DNA of 64,000 nucleotides from positions 73,181 to 137,180 of the forward strand of contig NZ_KK211333.1 of the NCBI RefSeq assembly GCF_000621725.1. The letters run 5' to 3'. Position numbers and translations under genes: made by a program. This document shows, one piece after another, positions 25,527 to 34,179 of this stretch. This DNA comes from Xylanibacter brevis ATCC 19188. Its GTDB lineage: Bacteria; Bacteroidota; Bacteroidia; Bacteroidales; Bacteroidaceae. The notes under the pieces were generated by a model. That model saw nothing but the letters and a program-made list of their open reading frames with translations. It was not told the origin of the DNA and searched no databases. The stretch's first letter is position 1, and every line of letters begins with the position of its first letter.

Positions 25527-25613
25527 GGAGAGGTGGCGGAATTGGTAGACGCGCTACTTTGAGGGGGTAGTGTCAATTGCGACGTGGGAGTTCGAGTCTC
25601 CTCCTCTTCACCA
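25527..25613 (+). tRNA. tRNA-Leu (GAG)
   Basis: This is a class II tRNA with acceptor GGAGAGG pairing with CCTCTTC, D arm GGCGGAATTGGTAGAC, anticodon stem CTACT/GGTAG around TTGAGGG (anticodon GAG), a long variable arm and T arm GGGAGTTCGAGTCTCC. The sequence CCA follows the discriminator base A, so here the 3' end is encoded, unlike its neighbours. Confidence 0.92.
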
Positions 25614-25637
25614 TTTTAAACCCTTCTTTGAAATTAT

Positions 25638-25710
25638 GCGGAAATAGCTCAGTTGGTAGAGCACAACCTTGCCAAGGTTGGGGTCGCGGGTCCGAGTCCC
25701 GTTTTCCGCT
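25638..25710 (+). tRNA. tRNA-Gly (GCC), copy 2
   Basis: It is identical over all 73 nt to the tRNA at 25296-25368. The duplication brackets the two leucine tRNAs. The cluster reads Gly-Leu-Leu-Gly in one direction and is followed closely by a protein gene. Confidence 0.95.
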
Positions 25711-25743
25711 CCTCTTAATATTACAGGAAAACATCTTCAAATC

Positions 25744-26304
25744 ATGAATTTATACTTAAGATATTTTGATAAAGAGACACTTGTCTATAGTGTCGACGAA
25801 GCTATCGACTTTTTGAAAAGTATCGATGAAATAGGAATGAATCCTGTTCTTGAAGCCGATATCCGTGATTATGTCGATAGTGATGTCTTGTATCCTAAGC
25901 GTTATAAAATTCGTCCCCGTGTTTATTTCATTATTATAAAGACTGAAGCAGCGTCAATGGCTGACTTTAAGGAGAAGCGTGCGGTGCGTACGCCAGAGCC
26001 TCCTGTAGCAGCTCGTCAGGTTTCGCCCGTCATTATGAAGTTGAACGAGGAACTTGAGGGATGGTATGAAGGTGAAATTGACTTTAAGCGTGTTTTGATG
26101 GTGCCTGGCACAGGTAAGTTCCAGTATCGCGACACTCACTTCGTTGCACAGGTGAAGGCTATGTCTGGCATCGATTGCTATAATCGTATTGTCGATTACC
26201 TGCGTGAGCGAGTTGACAATCGCAGCCAGTTCCCTTCTGTAAAAGGAAAGAATTTCCATTTCCGCTTCTTAGGTAAGGCAAAGCCTCTTAACACTGAAGC
26301 CTAA
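25744..26304 (+). CDS. Conserved hypothetical protein of 186 residues
   Basis: I do not recognise this protein. It begins MNLYLRYFDKETLVYSVDEAIDFL, is soluble, and has two parts: an N-terminal 60 residues with a short acidic helix, and a C-terminal part from about residue 95 with FKRVLMVPGTGKFQYRDTHFVAQVKAMSG and FPSVKGKNFHFRFLGK. A proline-rich linker (RTPEPPVAARQV) separates them. The start at 25744 is chosen because upstream in-frame sequence is the tRNA-Gly gene. It lies 33 nt after the tRNA and 97 nt before ssb, and may be read from the tRNA promoter. Confidence 0.75.
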   Translation: MNLYLRYFDKETLVYSVDEAIDFLKSIDEIGMNPVLEADIRDYVDSDVLYPKRYKIRPRVYFIIIKTEAASMADFKEKRAVRTPEPPVAARQVSPVIMKLNEELEGWYEGEIDFKRVLMVPGTGKFQYRDTHFVAQVKAMSGIDCYNRIVDYLRERVDNRSQFPSVKGKNFHFRFLGKAKPLNTEA

Positions 26305-26401
26305 TACATAATTGTTTCATAGAACTTTTAATTCTTGAAACCAATAACCATTGGAAATTCAAATTCTTAGGAGCTTTAATTATTAAATAGATAATAAAGG
26401 T

Positions 26402-26866
26402 ATGAACAAGGTGATGTTGATAGGCAATGTGGGCCGCGATCCTGAGGTACGCTACGTAGATCAGGGACAGGCTGTGGCACGTTTGACATTGGCAACCACC
26501 GAACGTGGCTATACATTGCAGAATGGAACCCAGGTGCCTGAACGCACAGAGTGGCATAATGTGATTCTTTGGCGTAAGTTGGCCGAGGTCGTAGAGCACT
26601 ATGTTCATAAGGGCGACAAACTCTATATCGAAGGTCGTATTCACTATGCCTCTTACGATGACAAACAGGGCAAGCGACAGTTCTATACCGAGATATGGGC
26701 AGACAATATGGAAATGTTGACGCCTAAACAAGCTTCTTCTACTTATGGTGCTACTACTTCTGCAGCTGGTTCCTCTTCTTCTGTTGCTGCTGCTTCGAAT
26801 AGTGGTGCAGGGCAAGGACAGACAACATCCGATGCTGGAACCGAAGACGAACCTTTGCCTTTTTAA
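26402..26866 (+). CDS. ssb: Single-stranded DNA-binding protein
   Basis: The 154-residue product has an OB-fold (about residues 1-108: MNKVMLIGNVGRDPEVRYV, EWHNVILWRKLAEVVEHYVHKGDKLYIEGRI), a Ser/Ala-rich flexible linker, and the acidic tip DEPLPF. That is the standard C-terminal peptide through which SSB recruits replication and repair proteins. It binds single-stranded DNA as a tetramer. It is followed after 9 nt by gldE, a common neighbour in Bacteroidetes. Confidence 0.96.
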   Translation: MNKVMLIGNVGRDPEVRYVDQGQAVARLTLATTERGYTLQNGTQVPERTEWHNVILWRKLAEVVEHYVHKGDKLYIEGRIHYASYDDKQGKRQFYTEIWADNMEMLTPKQASSTYGATTSAAGSSSSVAAASNSGAGQGQTTSDAGTEDEPLPF

Positions 26867-26875
26867 TCATTAGAA

Positions 26876-28198
26876 ATGGACTATCTCCAAGAAATACTAA
26901 CCGAAGTACATCTGAATCCGATTGGATTCGGAGCCTTTATCTCAGCCTTTTTAGCTTGTGTCTTATTGCTTTTCTCTGGATTCGCTTCGGGATCTGAGAT
27001 TGCTTTTTTCTCGCTCTCTCCTACAGATCTTAGCGAGTTAGACGAGGAAAAGAATAAGCAAGATAAGAAAATTGTTTTTCTTCGCGAAGATTCAGAGCGC
27101 ACACTAGCCACTATTTTGATAACCAACAATTTGGTGAATGTTACAATCATTATGCTTTGTAACTTCTTCTTTTCGTCTGTTGTACATTTCGGAAATGCTG
27201 TGTGGCTTGAATTCTTGGTTATCACCGTTTTACTGACTTTCCTTTTGTTGCTCTTTGGCGAGATTATGCCAAAGGTATATTGTTCGCAGCATGCCCTTGC
27301 TGTGTGTCGTATGTTTGCGCCCTCTATTATGGTGCTTCGTAAGGTCTTCTATCCTCTGTCCAGTATCTTGATTCGTGCAGGTGTGCTGGCCGAAAAAGTG
27401 GTGCAGAAAGAAAATCGAGTTTTGAGTGTCGATGATCTGGAACAAGCATTAGAACTTACAGATAAGGAAGACTTGAAGGAGGAGAAGAACATGCTTGAAG
27501 GCATTGTGCGTTTTGGCGACGAGACTGCCAAAGAGGTAATGACTAGTCGTCAAGACATTGTGGATTTAAATTTCCGCTCTACGTTCCCTGAAGTTATAAA
27601 GTGTATAGTTGAAAACAACTATTCGCGTATTCCCGTTTATCAGGATTCTGTCGATAACATACGTGGCATCTTGTATATCAAGGACTTGTTGCCTCATCTT
27701 GGCAAGCCATCTACGTTTCGTTGGCAGTCGCTGATTCGTCCGCCTTATTTTGTGCCGGAAACAAAGAAGATTGACGATTTGCTTCGCGATTTCCAAGAGA
27801 ACAAGGTGCACATCGCTATTGTCGTCGATGAGTTTGGTGGCACCAGTGGTCTTATCACGTTGGAAGACGTGCTCGAGGAGATTGTGGGTGAAATTAACGA
27901 TGAATACGATGAAGAGGAGAAGAGCTATACACGTATAAATGCCAACACCTATGTGTTTGAAGGAAAAACGCTCCTTACCGATTTCTATCGCATATTAGAG
28001 CTTGATGATGATGTGTTTGAAGAGGTAGAAGGAGATGCCGACACGCTAGCAGGCTTAATGCTAGAGTTGAAGGGCGATATTCCCAGCGAACACGAGCGTA
28101 TAGACTATAAGAACTTCAAGTTCGAGATTGTAGAACTTGATGGTCATCGCATATCTAAGATAAAGGTGATTGTAAGCAAAGACAATGTCGCTGATTGA
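26876..28198 (+). CDS. gldE: GldE-like membrane protein with CBS and CorC/HlyC domains
   Basis: The 440-residue product has an N-terminal DUF21/CNNM membrane domain with about four helices (residues 15-190), two CBS domains (about 210-330: MTSRQDIVDLNF, SRIPVYQDSVDNIRGILYIKDL, VDEFGGTSGLITLEDVLEEIVGEI), and a C-terminal CorC/HlyC transporter-associated domain. In gliding Bacteroidetes the orthologue is called GldE. In non-gliding members the gene persists next to ssb, and related CNNM proteins act in Mg2+ efflux. It overlaps the phosphopantetheinyl transferase gene by 14 bp. Confidence 0.88.
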   Translation: MDYLQEILTEVHLNPIGFGAFISAFLACVLLLFSGFASGSEIAFFSLSPTDLSELDEEKNKQDKKIVFLREDSERTLATILITNNLVNVTIIMLCNFFFSSVVHFGNAVWLEFLVITVLLTFLLLLFGEIMPKVYCSQHALAVCRMFAPSIMVLRKVFYPLSSILIRAGVLAEKVVQKENRVLSVDDLEQALELTDKEDLKEEKNMLEGIVRFGDETAKEVMTSRQDIVDLNFRSTFPEVIKCIVENNYSRIPVYQDSVDNIRGILYIKDLLPHLGKPSTFRWQSLIRPPYFVPETKKIDDLLRDFQENKVHIAIVVDEFGGTSGLITLEDVLEEIVGEINDEYDEEEKSYTRINANTYVFEGKTLLTDFYRILELDDDVFEEVEGDADTLAGLMLELKGDIPSEHERIDYKNFKFEIVELDGHRISKIKVIVSKDNVAD

Positions 28199-28718
28199 AA
28201 TTCGTCAACTGTCTGATCATACCCGTCTGGGGCTCTGGCGCATGGATGAACCTTTCGATGGCAGTGCTCGCGAAAGGGAGCGTGATGCTGTACATCGGCT
28301 ATTGCATGCAATGACGGGCGATGATACACTTTGCATAGGACATGAGCCAAGTGGCAAACCCACATTGCCGGGGTGGCATATCAGTGTCAGCCATACGCGA
28401 GGTTTTGCTGCACTCATTCTCTCTGACAGACAGGAGGTAGCAGTAGATATAGAGTATCAGTCCGACAGGGTGGGGCGTATAGCCAAGAAGTTTATACGCG
28501 ATGACGAGCCGGTTACCTCAATCGAGGATATGTTGCTATTATGGTCGGCCAAAGAGACGCTCTACAAACTTCATTCTTCGGCACACTTACAGTATTTCGA
28601 TATGCGCTTGCGCGAGATGAGCGACGCGGTGATGCTTCTCGAAGATATGAAGTTAAACCAGATTGTGGCGATACACTTTGAATGTTCTGCAGATTATGTT
28701 CTGACCTATTCTTTTTGA
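28185..28718 (+). CDS. 4'-phosphopantetheinyl transferase family protein
   Basis: The 177-residue product resembles Sfp/AcpT-type transferases that attach phosphopantetheine from CoA to carrier proteins. It has HISVSHTRGFAALILS, the Mg-binding VAVDIEYQSDRV and the WSAKETLYKLH motif. These hold the conserved Asp-x-Glu and the catalytic Lys-Glu. Starting inside gldE by 14 bp, it is translationally coupled to it. Its end overlaps the convergent C11 peptidase gene by 13 bp, with no terminator between them. Confidence 0.87.
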   Translation: MSLIEIRQLSDHTRLGLWRMDEPFDGSARERERDAVHRLLHAMTGDDTLCIGHEPSGKPTLPGWHISVSHTRGFAALILSDRQEVAVDIEYQSDRVGRIAKKFIRDDEPVTSIEDMLLLWSAKETLYKLHSSAHLQYFDMRLREMSDAVMLLEDMKLNQIVAIHFECSADYVLTYSF

Positions 28719-29962
28719 AGGTCTAAAGAACTTAAACCTGCAGCATAGTACCATTCATAGTTTTTGATATATTCTGCACAGACGTTGTAGAAGTTGGTGT
28801 TTGTGAGTTGTTGTGGCACATACATGCTAACACCGCCATATCTCTCTTCAGAGAGCATTTCGAAGACGCTGGTAGGTAGATAGATCGTTTGCCACTTGTC
28901 GTAAACGCGATAGACCACAGCACGATCGAATGCTTCTTTCCAAATTTTATAATCTTCCGTATCGGCCTTGTGAAGGAAGAAGTCGTTGATGTCATGGAAT
29001 GTGTCAATCATCCTCATCTCTGGCAGATATTCATACTTTCCGTAATAAAGTAGGCCGTTCAGGTTGTAGCTGTTTTGCATATTAAGGTTGCCAATAATCT
29101 GTTTGGTAGCATTGGCCAGCGATAGCAGTTCGGAAGTTTTAATCACAGATAGTGCTACACGTGCCTGGTAAGATTCAGTCTTGTTGACTCTGATGCTGAT
29201 GGTTTGATGGAAGTAGCTATCCACAATATCCTCGTAGAAATTAGTGGTGGTGCCAAACAATGTTGGTGTTAGCTGGTCATATGGTGCCCCAATACCAGGA
29301 ATTTCTGCTGGCGATCCGATGATATAGTCGGCCACGTCTCTCAGTTCGTAGGCACTTTCTATGCATTGCGCATAGCAGCAGTCGTTAAGGATGAAACACA
29401 ACGGATGGCCCCACTGTCGCAGTATTTCTGCCAGAGTAGGTATGTTGATCCATTGTCCCACGTCTGTATAAGCGTTGTTACCGTTGTCTATGCCGTATGC
29501 CCGTCTGCTGTAAGCTATTGAGTCTTCTTTCAGCCATCCACTGCCGTGTCCCCATAGCACAAGTCCATATTCGTTGGCAGGATAGCGGTGCGACACGTAG
29601 TTCAATACGTTGAGCATTACGTGTGGATCAGACGATAGCGAGTCGGCATCAAAGTCGTAACGGTCTGTCAGCTTTCCATTTGCGATTCTTGCCAGGAAAG
29701 GCGTTTCTCTGGTGCTGGCATTGTCCACATACACCACCAAAGCCTGACCATCGTTGAGCTTCTTTGAACCCTCATACATTTCTTTCAGTTCGTCATTGAT
29801 AAATGTGCTGAGTCTGTTTTCGCCCGACATATAAACTAAGACGGTGCGCTGATACTCCCGATTAGGTCTAAACGGGTCGCCATCGTCCTCATCCTGACTG
29901 CAGGCGACGAATGCACAGATAGTGATTAAACAGATGAAATATCGGAAAAAATGTTTTCTCAT
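28706..29962 (-). CDS. Clostripain-like (C11) peptidase, lipoprotein
   Basis: The 418-residue product has a lipoprotein signal peptide with lipobox AFVAC (Cys21) and an acidic start to the mature part. The family fold begins at about residue 38 (YQRTVLVYMSGENRLSTF). Catalytic residues are visible: His139 in LVLWGHGSGW and Cys196 in FILNDCCYAQCIE. C11 peptidases cleave after Arg or Lys, and those of gut Bacteroidales activate other secreted proteins. Here no activation site can be identified. It is likely surface-anchored or periplasmic. No neighbour is functionally linked. Confidence 0.9.
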   Translation of the reverse strand: MRKHFFRYFICLITICAFVACSQDEDDGDPFRPNREYQRTVLVYMSGENRLSTFINDELKEMYEGSKKLNDGQALVVYVDNASTRETPFLARIANGKLTDRYDFDADSLSSDPHVMLNVLNYVSHRYPANEYGLVLWGHGSGWLKEDSIAYSRRAYGIDNGNNAYTDVGQWINIPTLAEILRQWGHPLCFILNDCCYAQCIESAYELRDVADYIIGSPAEIPGIGAPYDQLTPTLFGTTTNFYEDIVDSYFHQTISIRVNKTESYQARVALSVIKTSELLSLANATKQIIGNLNMQNSYNLNGLLYYGKYEYLPEMRMIDTFHDINDFFLHKADTEDYKIWKEAFDRAVVYRVYDKWQTIYLPTSVFEMLSEERYGGVSMYVPQQLTNTNFYNVCAEYIKNYEWYYAAGLSSLDLQKE

Positions 29963-30050
29963 TTTTGCTTTTCTCTTCTCATATGCAAAAATACATTATT
30001 TTTCGCACATATCTTATGGATTTCAAGAAAAAAAGCAGTATTTTTGTATC

Positions 30051-30854
30051 ATGATTAAGGTAAAGCAGCGAATTACAATTCTTTTTACGATGTTACTTGC
30101 GTTGCTGGTGGTCTTACCCACCGATGCCACCGTGCGCCGTCATCGCAAGAGAGCTCGAACTCACCGAGTAGTCAGGAAACGCAGAGTAGTACGTCGAGTC
30201 GTGCCACCAACGATACACGAAAATCCACTTCTTTGTTGCGAGGATACTTGCAGTCATATTCATGGCATCGACCTGAGTCATTATCAGGGCGAGGTGTTTT
30301 GGAACACCATTGGTGAGCACACCAAGATGGCCTATGTCTATCTAAAGGCTTCTGAAGGTTCTGAGAATGTGGACCCTCTCTATGAGCGCAATATCGACCT
30401 GGCTCATCGCCACGGGCTGAAGGTGGGTTCCTACCATTTCTTCCGTCCTGCTGCCGATTTGCAGACGCAGCTTGAGAACTTTAAAGCCCAGTGTCTGCCT
30501 GGCGAGCAAGACCTTATACCGATGCTCGATGTAGAGACCGACGGCCGCTTGTCGTCAGAAGAGTTTTGTGACTCATTGCTCAAGATGTTGTCGTTGATGG
30601 AAGAGGCCTATCATCAGAAACCTTTGGTCTATACCTATCGTAATTTCTACAACAAGCATCTGCAGGGTAAGATAGACGACTACCAGTTGATGGTGGCTAT
30701 GTATGCCGATGAAGAACCTGTGCTGGATGATGGGCGCGACTATACCTTATGGCAGTATTCCTGTCGTGGTCGCATCATGGGCGTCACGGGGTTGGTGGAT
30801 AAGAGCCGCTTCATGGGCAGCCACGAATTGCGAGATATTCGATTCAGACATTAG
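30051..30854 (+). CDS. GH25-family lysozyme (muramidase)
   Basis: The 267-residue product has an N-terminal hydrophobic signal segment (about residues 8-24) and a GH25 catalytic domain from about residue 70 to 260. The domain contains HGIDLSHYQGEVFW and IPMLDVETDG, which hold the acidic catalytic residues, and LWQYSCRGRIMGVTG near the end. GH25 enzymes hydrolyse the MurNAc-GlcNAc bond. Between signal and domain lies a very basic stretch, residues 29-49, in which most residues are Arg, Lys or His. The ATG at 30051 gives a complete signal peptide. The -7-like TATTTTTG at 30039-30046 is so close that the mRNA would be leaderless. Confidence 0.88.
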   Translation: MIKVKQRITILFTMLLALLVVLPTDATVRRHRKRARTHRVVRKRRVVRRVVPPTIHENPLLCCEDTCSHIHGIDLSHYQGEVFWNTIGEHTKMAYVYLKASEGSENVDPLYERNIDLAHRHGLKVGSYHFFRPAADLQTQLENFKAQCLPGEQDLIPMLDVETDGRLSSEEFCDSLLKMLSLMEEAYHQKPLVYTYRNFYNKHLQGKIDDYQLMVAMYADEEPVLDDGRDYTLWQYSCRGRIMGVTGLVDKSRFMGSHELRDIRFRH

Positions 30855-30869
30855 GTTAGATATAAAATA

Positions 30870-30907
30870 CAAGAGAGAGGATACGCACGTATCCTCTCTC
30901 TTGTGTT
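30870..30907. terminator. Bidirectional terminator, 16-bp perfect stem
   Basis: CAAGAGAGAGGATACG at 30870-30885 pairs perfectly with CGTATCCTCTCTCTTG at 30888-30903 across a 2-nt centre. It lies between the converging GH25 and ilvC genes. Confidence 0.85.
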
Positions 30908-30924
30908 TATTGGCTAGAATGCGT

Positions 30925-31974
30925 TTATACATCCTGATTCTCAGGACGCAGCTTGCGAACGGTTTCGCCAGCACGCCACATCTCCTGATTGCGCATAGCT
31001 TCCAATTCCTTCTCCAGTCCTGCACGATAGTCGGGCTTTGAGTTGGCGTCGATGGTAATCTGTGCTTCGTTGCCAGTCTTTACTGAGTAATACAGCCACT
31101 CCATTACGGGCTTTATAGCATCGTGGAAGCGTGGAGCCCAATCCAAAGCACCGCGCTGGGCTGTTGTAGAACAGTTTGCGTACATCCAGTCCATACCTTT
31201 CTCGCCAAACAGCGGGCCAAGACTCTGAGTCAGCTCCTCAACGGTCTCGTTGAAGGCTTCAGAAGGAGTATGACCATTCTCGCGCAATACCTCATATTGT
31301 GCCAGCAGTAATCCCTGGATAGCACCCATCAGCGAACCGCGCTCGCCAGTGAGGTCAGATGTAGCCTCGCGCTGGAATGTGGTCTCAAACAGGTAGCCAG
31401 CACCGATACCGATACCGAAGGCCAGTGTCTTCTCCTTAGCCTTGCCAGACGCATCCTGATATACAGCGTATGAGCAGTTCAGTCCGCGACCCTCGCAGAA
31501 CATAGTGCGCAGCGATGTACCCGAACCCTTTGGTGCAACCATGATAACGTCAACATCCTTTGGGGGCACAACGCCTGTGCGATCGCTCCAGTTAATGGCG
31601 AAGCCGTGGCTGTAGTAAAGCGTCTTGCCGGGCTTCAGATATTGCTTGATGGTGGGCCACTGCTGAATCTGTCCAGCATCGCTCAGAAGCATACACAGAA
31701 TGGTACCTTTCTCAGCGGCCTCTTCAATAGAGAACAGCGTCTTACCGGGCACCCATCCATCGGCCACAGCCTTGTCGTAGGTCTTTCCCTGACGCTGGCC
31801 CACGATGACGTTGAATCCATTGTCGCGCAGGTTGCATGCCTGTCCGGGGCCCTGCACACCATAGCCGATAACGGCGATTACTTCATCCTTCAATACTTCA
31901 CGTGCTTTCTCCAAAGAGAACTCCTTGCTGGTGACAACAGTCTCGATAACGCCACCAAAATTCATTTCTGCCAT
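30925..31974 (-). CDS. ilvC: Ketol-acid reductoisomerase
   Basis: The 349-residue product is the second enzyme of valine and isoleucine synthesis, an NAD(P)H-dependent isomeroreductase. The N-terminal Rossmann motif is VIGYGVQGPGQACNLRDNGFNVIVG, followed by a short specificity loop (QRQGKTYDKAV). The C-terminal knotted domain carries the metal ligands in LTGERGSLMGAIQG and later Glu residues. Size and loop place it in class I. No other ilv gene is adjacent. The promoter is 135 bp upstream, leaving an untranslated leader of about 130 nt that holds a short frame with consecutive Ile, Val and Leu codons. Confidence 0.95.
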   Translation of the reverse strand: MAEMNFGGVIETVVTSKEFSLEKAREVLKDEVIAVIGYGVQGPGQACNLRDNGFNVIVGQRQGKTYDKAVADGWVPGKTLFSIEEAAEKGTILCMLLSDAGQIQQWPTIKQYLKPGKTLYYSHGFAINWSDRTGVVPPKDVDVIMVAPKGSGTSLRTMFCEGRGLNCSYAVYQDASGKAKEKTLAFGIGIGAGYLFETTFQREATSDLTGERGSLMGAIQGLLLAQYEVLRENGHTPSEAFNETVEELTQSLGPLFGEKGMDWMYANCSTTAQRGALDWAPRFHDAIKPVMEWLYYSVKTGNEAQITIDANSKPDYRAGLEKELEAMRNQEMWRAGETVRKLRPENQDV

Positions 31975-32027
31975 AATTACTAATTATGTTTAATGTGTTA
32001 TACATATCCCTTTGCACTATGCCAGCC

Positions 32028-32066
32028 CTAACCCGAGAGCCGTCGTTTTGTCAGCACAATCGGCAT
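32028..32066 (-). CDS. Possible ilvC leader peptide MPIVLTKRRLSG
   Basis: A 12-codon frame in the ilvC leader begins 36 nt after the predicted transcription start and reads MPIVLTKRRLSG, with Ile-Val-Leu in a row and a further Leu. ilvC belongs to Ile/Val synthesis, so a regulatory uORF is attractive. The surrounding RNA can form a stem from GGTATCT-CGGGC-AGATGCC just at its start. No T-tract terminator is seen between it and ilvC, so classical attenuation is not supported. This is tentative. Confidence 0.35.
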   Translation of the reverse strand: MPIVLTKRRLSG

Positions 32067-32108
32067 CTGCCCGAGATACCAACGAGGGATTAACTTATAA
32101 ATCGACTG

Positions 32109-32139
32109 CAAAAGTAGTAAAAAAACTACGAACTCGCAA
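32109..32139 (-). promoter_or_regulatory. Promoter of ilvC
   Basis: On the minus strand TTG lies at 32139-32137 and TACTTTTG at 32116-32109, spaced 20 bp. Transcription should start near 32102. Confidence 0.75.
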
Positions 32140-32173
32140 GTTTTATCGCGATAATTTACGAAATTGTTATTGT

Positions 32174-33124
32174 TTACACTACATTCTGCGGCTGACCATC
32201 AATGAATGCGCGGACGTTGCTGACGGCGATGCTGAGCAGACGAAGGCGAGCTTCGCAAGTGGCCCAGGCAATGTGGGGCGTCAGATAGGCATGGGGCTGA
32301 CAGAGTAGGGGATTGTCGGCATGGGGTGGCTCGTCGGTGAGTACGTCGGCACAATAGGCGGCAAGGCGTCCTGCTTCGAGAGCCTCGGCTACATCGGCGT
32401 CATTGACCAGGGGACCACGACCCGTGTTGATGACGATAGCCGTTGGCTTCATCAGGGCTAGGGTCTTGGCATTGATGAAGTGACGATTGTCGGCAGTCAG
32501 CGGACAATGCAGCGAAAGTACGTCGGACGAAGAGAGCAGTTCGTTGAGATTTGCTTTCTGGATGCCTGCGGGCAGCGCATCAGCTGCTTTGCTGGTGAGC
32601 GCTTTCACCTGCATGCCGAAGGCCAGAGCTATCTGTGCCACTCTGTTGCCTATGTTGCCAAGTCCCACGATGCCGAAGGTCTTGCCTGCGAGTTCCATCA
32701 GTGGCGTGTCCCAATAGCAGAAATCTGGATTCTGGCTCCAGCGGCCTTGGCGGTTCTGAAGGGCATAATGCTCCGTGCGGTTGGTCACAGTCAGCAGATG
32801 GGCAAATACCATCTGGGCAACACTCTCTGTGCTGTAGGCCGGAACGTTGGTCACGATGATGCCACGTTCGTGGGCAGCCTGTGTGTCAACCACGTTATAG
32901 CCCGTGGCCAGCACACCGATGTAACGTAGTTTTGGCAATTGTTCTATCTCTTTACGCCCAAGTACAACTTTGTTGGTCAGCACTACCTCGGCATCTGCAG
33001 CCCTGGTCACCGTTTCTTCAGGTTTTGTGCGGTCATAGATTGTCACGTCACCCAACTCTCGTAAGCCCTCCCACGACAAATCGCCTGGGTTTGCCGCATA
33101 TCCGTCAAGAATGATTATCTTCAT
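32174..33124 (-). CDS. D-2-hydroxyacid dehydrogenase
   Basis: The 316-residue product has the NAD-binding motif GIVGLGNIGNRVAQIALAFGM. Its catalytic elements are INTGRGPLVNDADVAEAL (Arg), DVLTDEPP (Glu) and PHIAWAT (His). It most resembles glycerate or hydroxypyruvate-type dehydrogenases. The exact substrate is unknown. The start at 33124 (MKIIILDGYAANPGD) is preferred over an in-frame ATG at 33163 inside the upstream gene, because the family fold begins here. It lies 23 nt after the AlkD-like gene and is probably co-transcribed with it. Confidence 0.88.
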   Translation of the reverse strand: MKIIILDGYAANPGDLSWEGLRELGDVTIYDRTKPEETVTRAADAEVVLTNKVVLGRKEIEQLPKLRYIGVLATGYNVVDTQAAHERGIIVTNVPAYSTESVAQMVFAHLLTVTNRTEHYALQNRQGRWSQNPDFCYWDTPLMELAGKTFGIVGLGNIGNRVAQIALAFGMQVKALTSKAADALPAGIQKANLNELLSSSDVLSLHCPLTADNRHFINAKTLALMKPTAIVINTGRGPLVNDADVAEALEAGRLAAYCADVLTDEPPHADNPLLCQPHAYLTPHIAWATCEARLRLLSIAVSNVRAFIDGQPQNVV

Positions 33125-33147
33125 TTTTTCTTTTTCTATTTTTGTGT

Positions 33148-33909
33148 TTATTGTTGCATCCAATATTTCCGTTCAGTATCGTTCATCTTTTCGATGGCAT
33201 AGCGCAGCGTGGTTCGTGGCATTTCGTGGACATGCTGGTGTAGGAAGTCGCGCAACAAGTCCATAGACACTCTCTTGCCCATCTCGCGAAGCATCCAGCC
33301 GACGGCCTTGTGCATCAGATCGTGCGGATGGTGCAGGTGTATCTCTGCATAGCGCAGACACCACGAAGCATCGCCCATCTGTGAGGTCTTCCAAGTGCAG
33401 ACGATGCTCATGCGCTGCTTCCAAAGATTGGTGCTTGTGGCCAGTTCGTCGAGCACTTCCTTCTTCTTCTTTTCTTCTTCCTTTGAAGGTGCGGGGCAGG
33501 CAACCCATGCCCCCAGTATTTTAGGTGCCGACATATCAACCAAGTCCCAATTGTTTGCCTGTTCGGCATACTTCAAATAGAGTGTCAGTATCTCCTCACG
33601 TTTTCTGATAGCCTCAGCATCGTTAATGAGCCGTTTGGCTGTCAGTCGTTCGAAATGCCAGACGAGAATCAACAGTCCGCAGAGCCGCACCTCGTGCCAA
33701 CGGCACATCAGTAATTCCGGAATCTCGCTGAGCGGTGTGTCTTTTGCAGCCGCCTTAACCACCTCGCGTGTCTTCGGCACCTTGATGCCCAGAAACTCAT
33801 CGCCGTAGCCATATTCGCCAGGTGCAGTCTTGAAAAAGCGCATCAGCACCTGCCGCTGCTCCTCGTCGTGCAGCGACTCCATATACTGTATAATCTCTTT
33901 TGCAGTCAT
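33148..33909 (-). CDS. AlkD-like DNA alkylation repair protein
   Basis: The 253-residue product is an all-helical HEAT-like repeat protein of the AlkD family. Motifs are EYGYGDEFLGIKVPKTREVVK at the N-terminus and NNWDLVDMSAPKILG in the centre. The latter carries the Trp-Asp pair near the active site of AlkD, which excises alkylated bases without base flipping. The start at 33909 is chosen because TAAATTTG (minus strand 33938-33931) is a likely -7 element, which would put an upstream ATG at 33933 before the transcription start. A lysine-rich loop (KEEEKKKKEV) interrupts the middle of the protein. Confidence 0.82.
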   Translation of the reverse strand: MTAKEIIQYMESLHDEEQRQVLMRFFKTAPGEYGYGDEFLGIKVPKTREVVKAAAKDTPLSEIPELLMCRWHEVRLCGLLILVWHFERLTAKRLINDAEAIRKREEILTLYLKYAEQANNWDLVDMSAPKILGAWVACPAPSKEEEKKKKEVLDELATSTNLWKQRMSIVCTWKTSQMGDASWCLRYAEIHLHHPHDLMHKAVGWMLREMGKRVSMDLLRDFLHQHVHEMPRTTLRYAIEKMNDTERKYWMQQ

Positions 33910-34179
33910 CTCGTCTTGATTCTTCGACTGCAAATTTACGAAAAAACAGTGTAAAAGTCGTATTTAATGCCTTTTTTCTTTTACGAATTAAAAGGTATGG
34001 TTTTAATGCACAATACTTGTGGAATTGAAGAATAAACCAGGTTTTTAAACAATATTATTTCTTTCTTTTTGTGGGTAGAGTGGTATCTGATTACAAATAT
34101 TTTCGTATATTTGCACAAAAACTAATCAACATGTTTATGGGCATCCTATGCCATTTCTATTAACCATAAATATTAAGCG

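Noticed and set aside
31975..32110. ilvC leader as a classical attenuator
   Set aside because: The uORF is suggestive, but no stem followed by a T-tract lies between it and ilvC, so only a weak leader-peptide call was kept.
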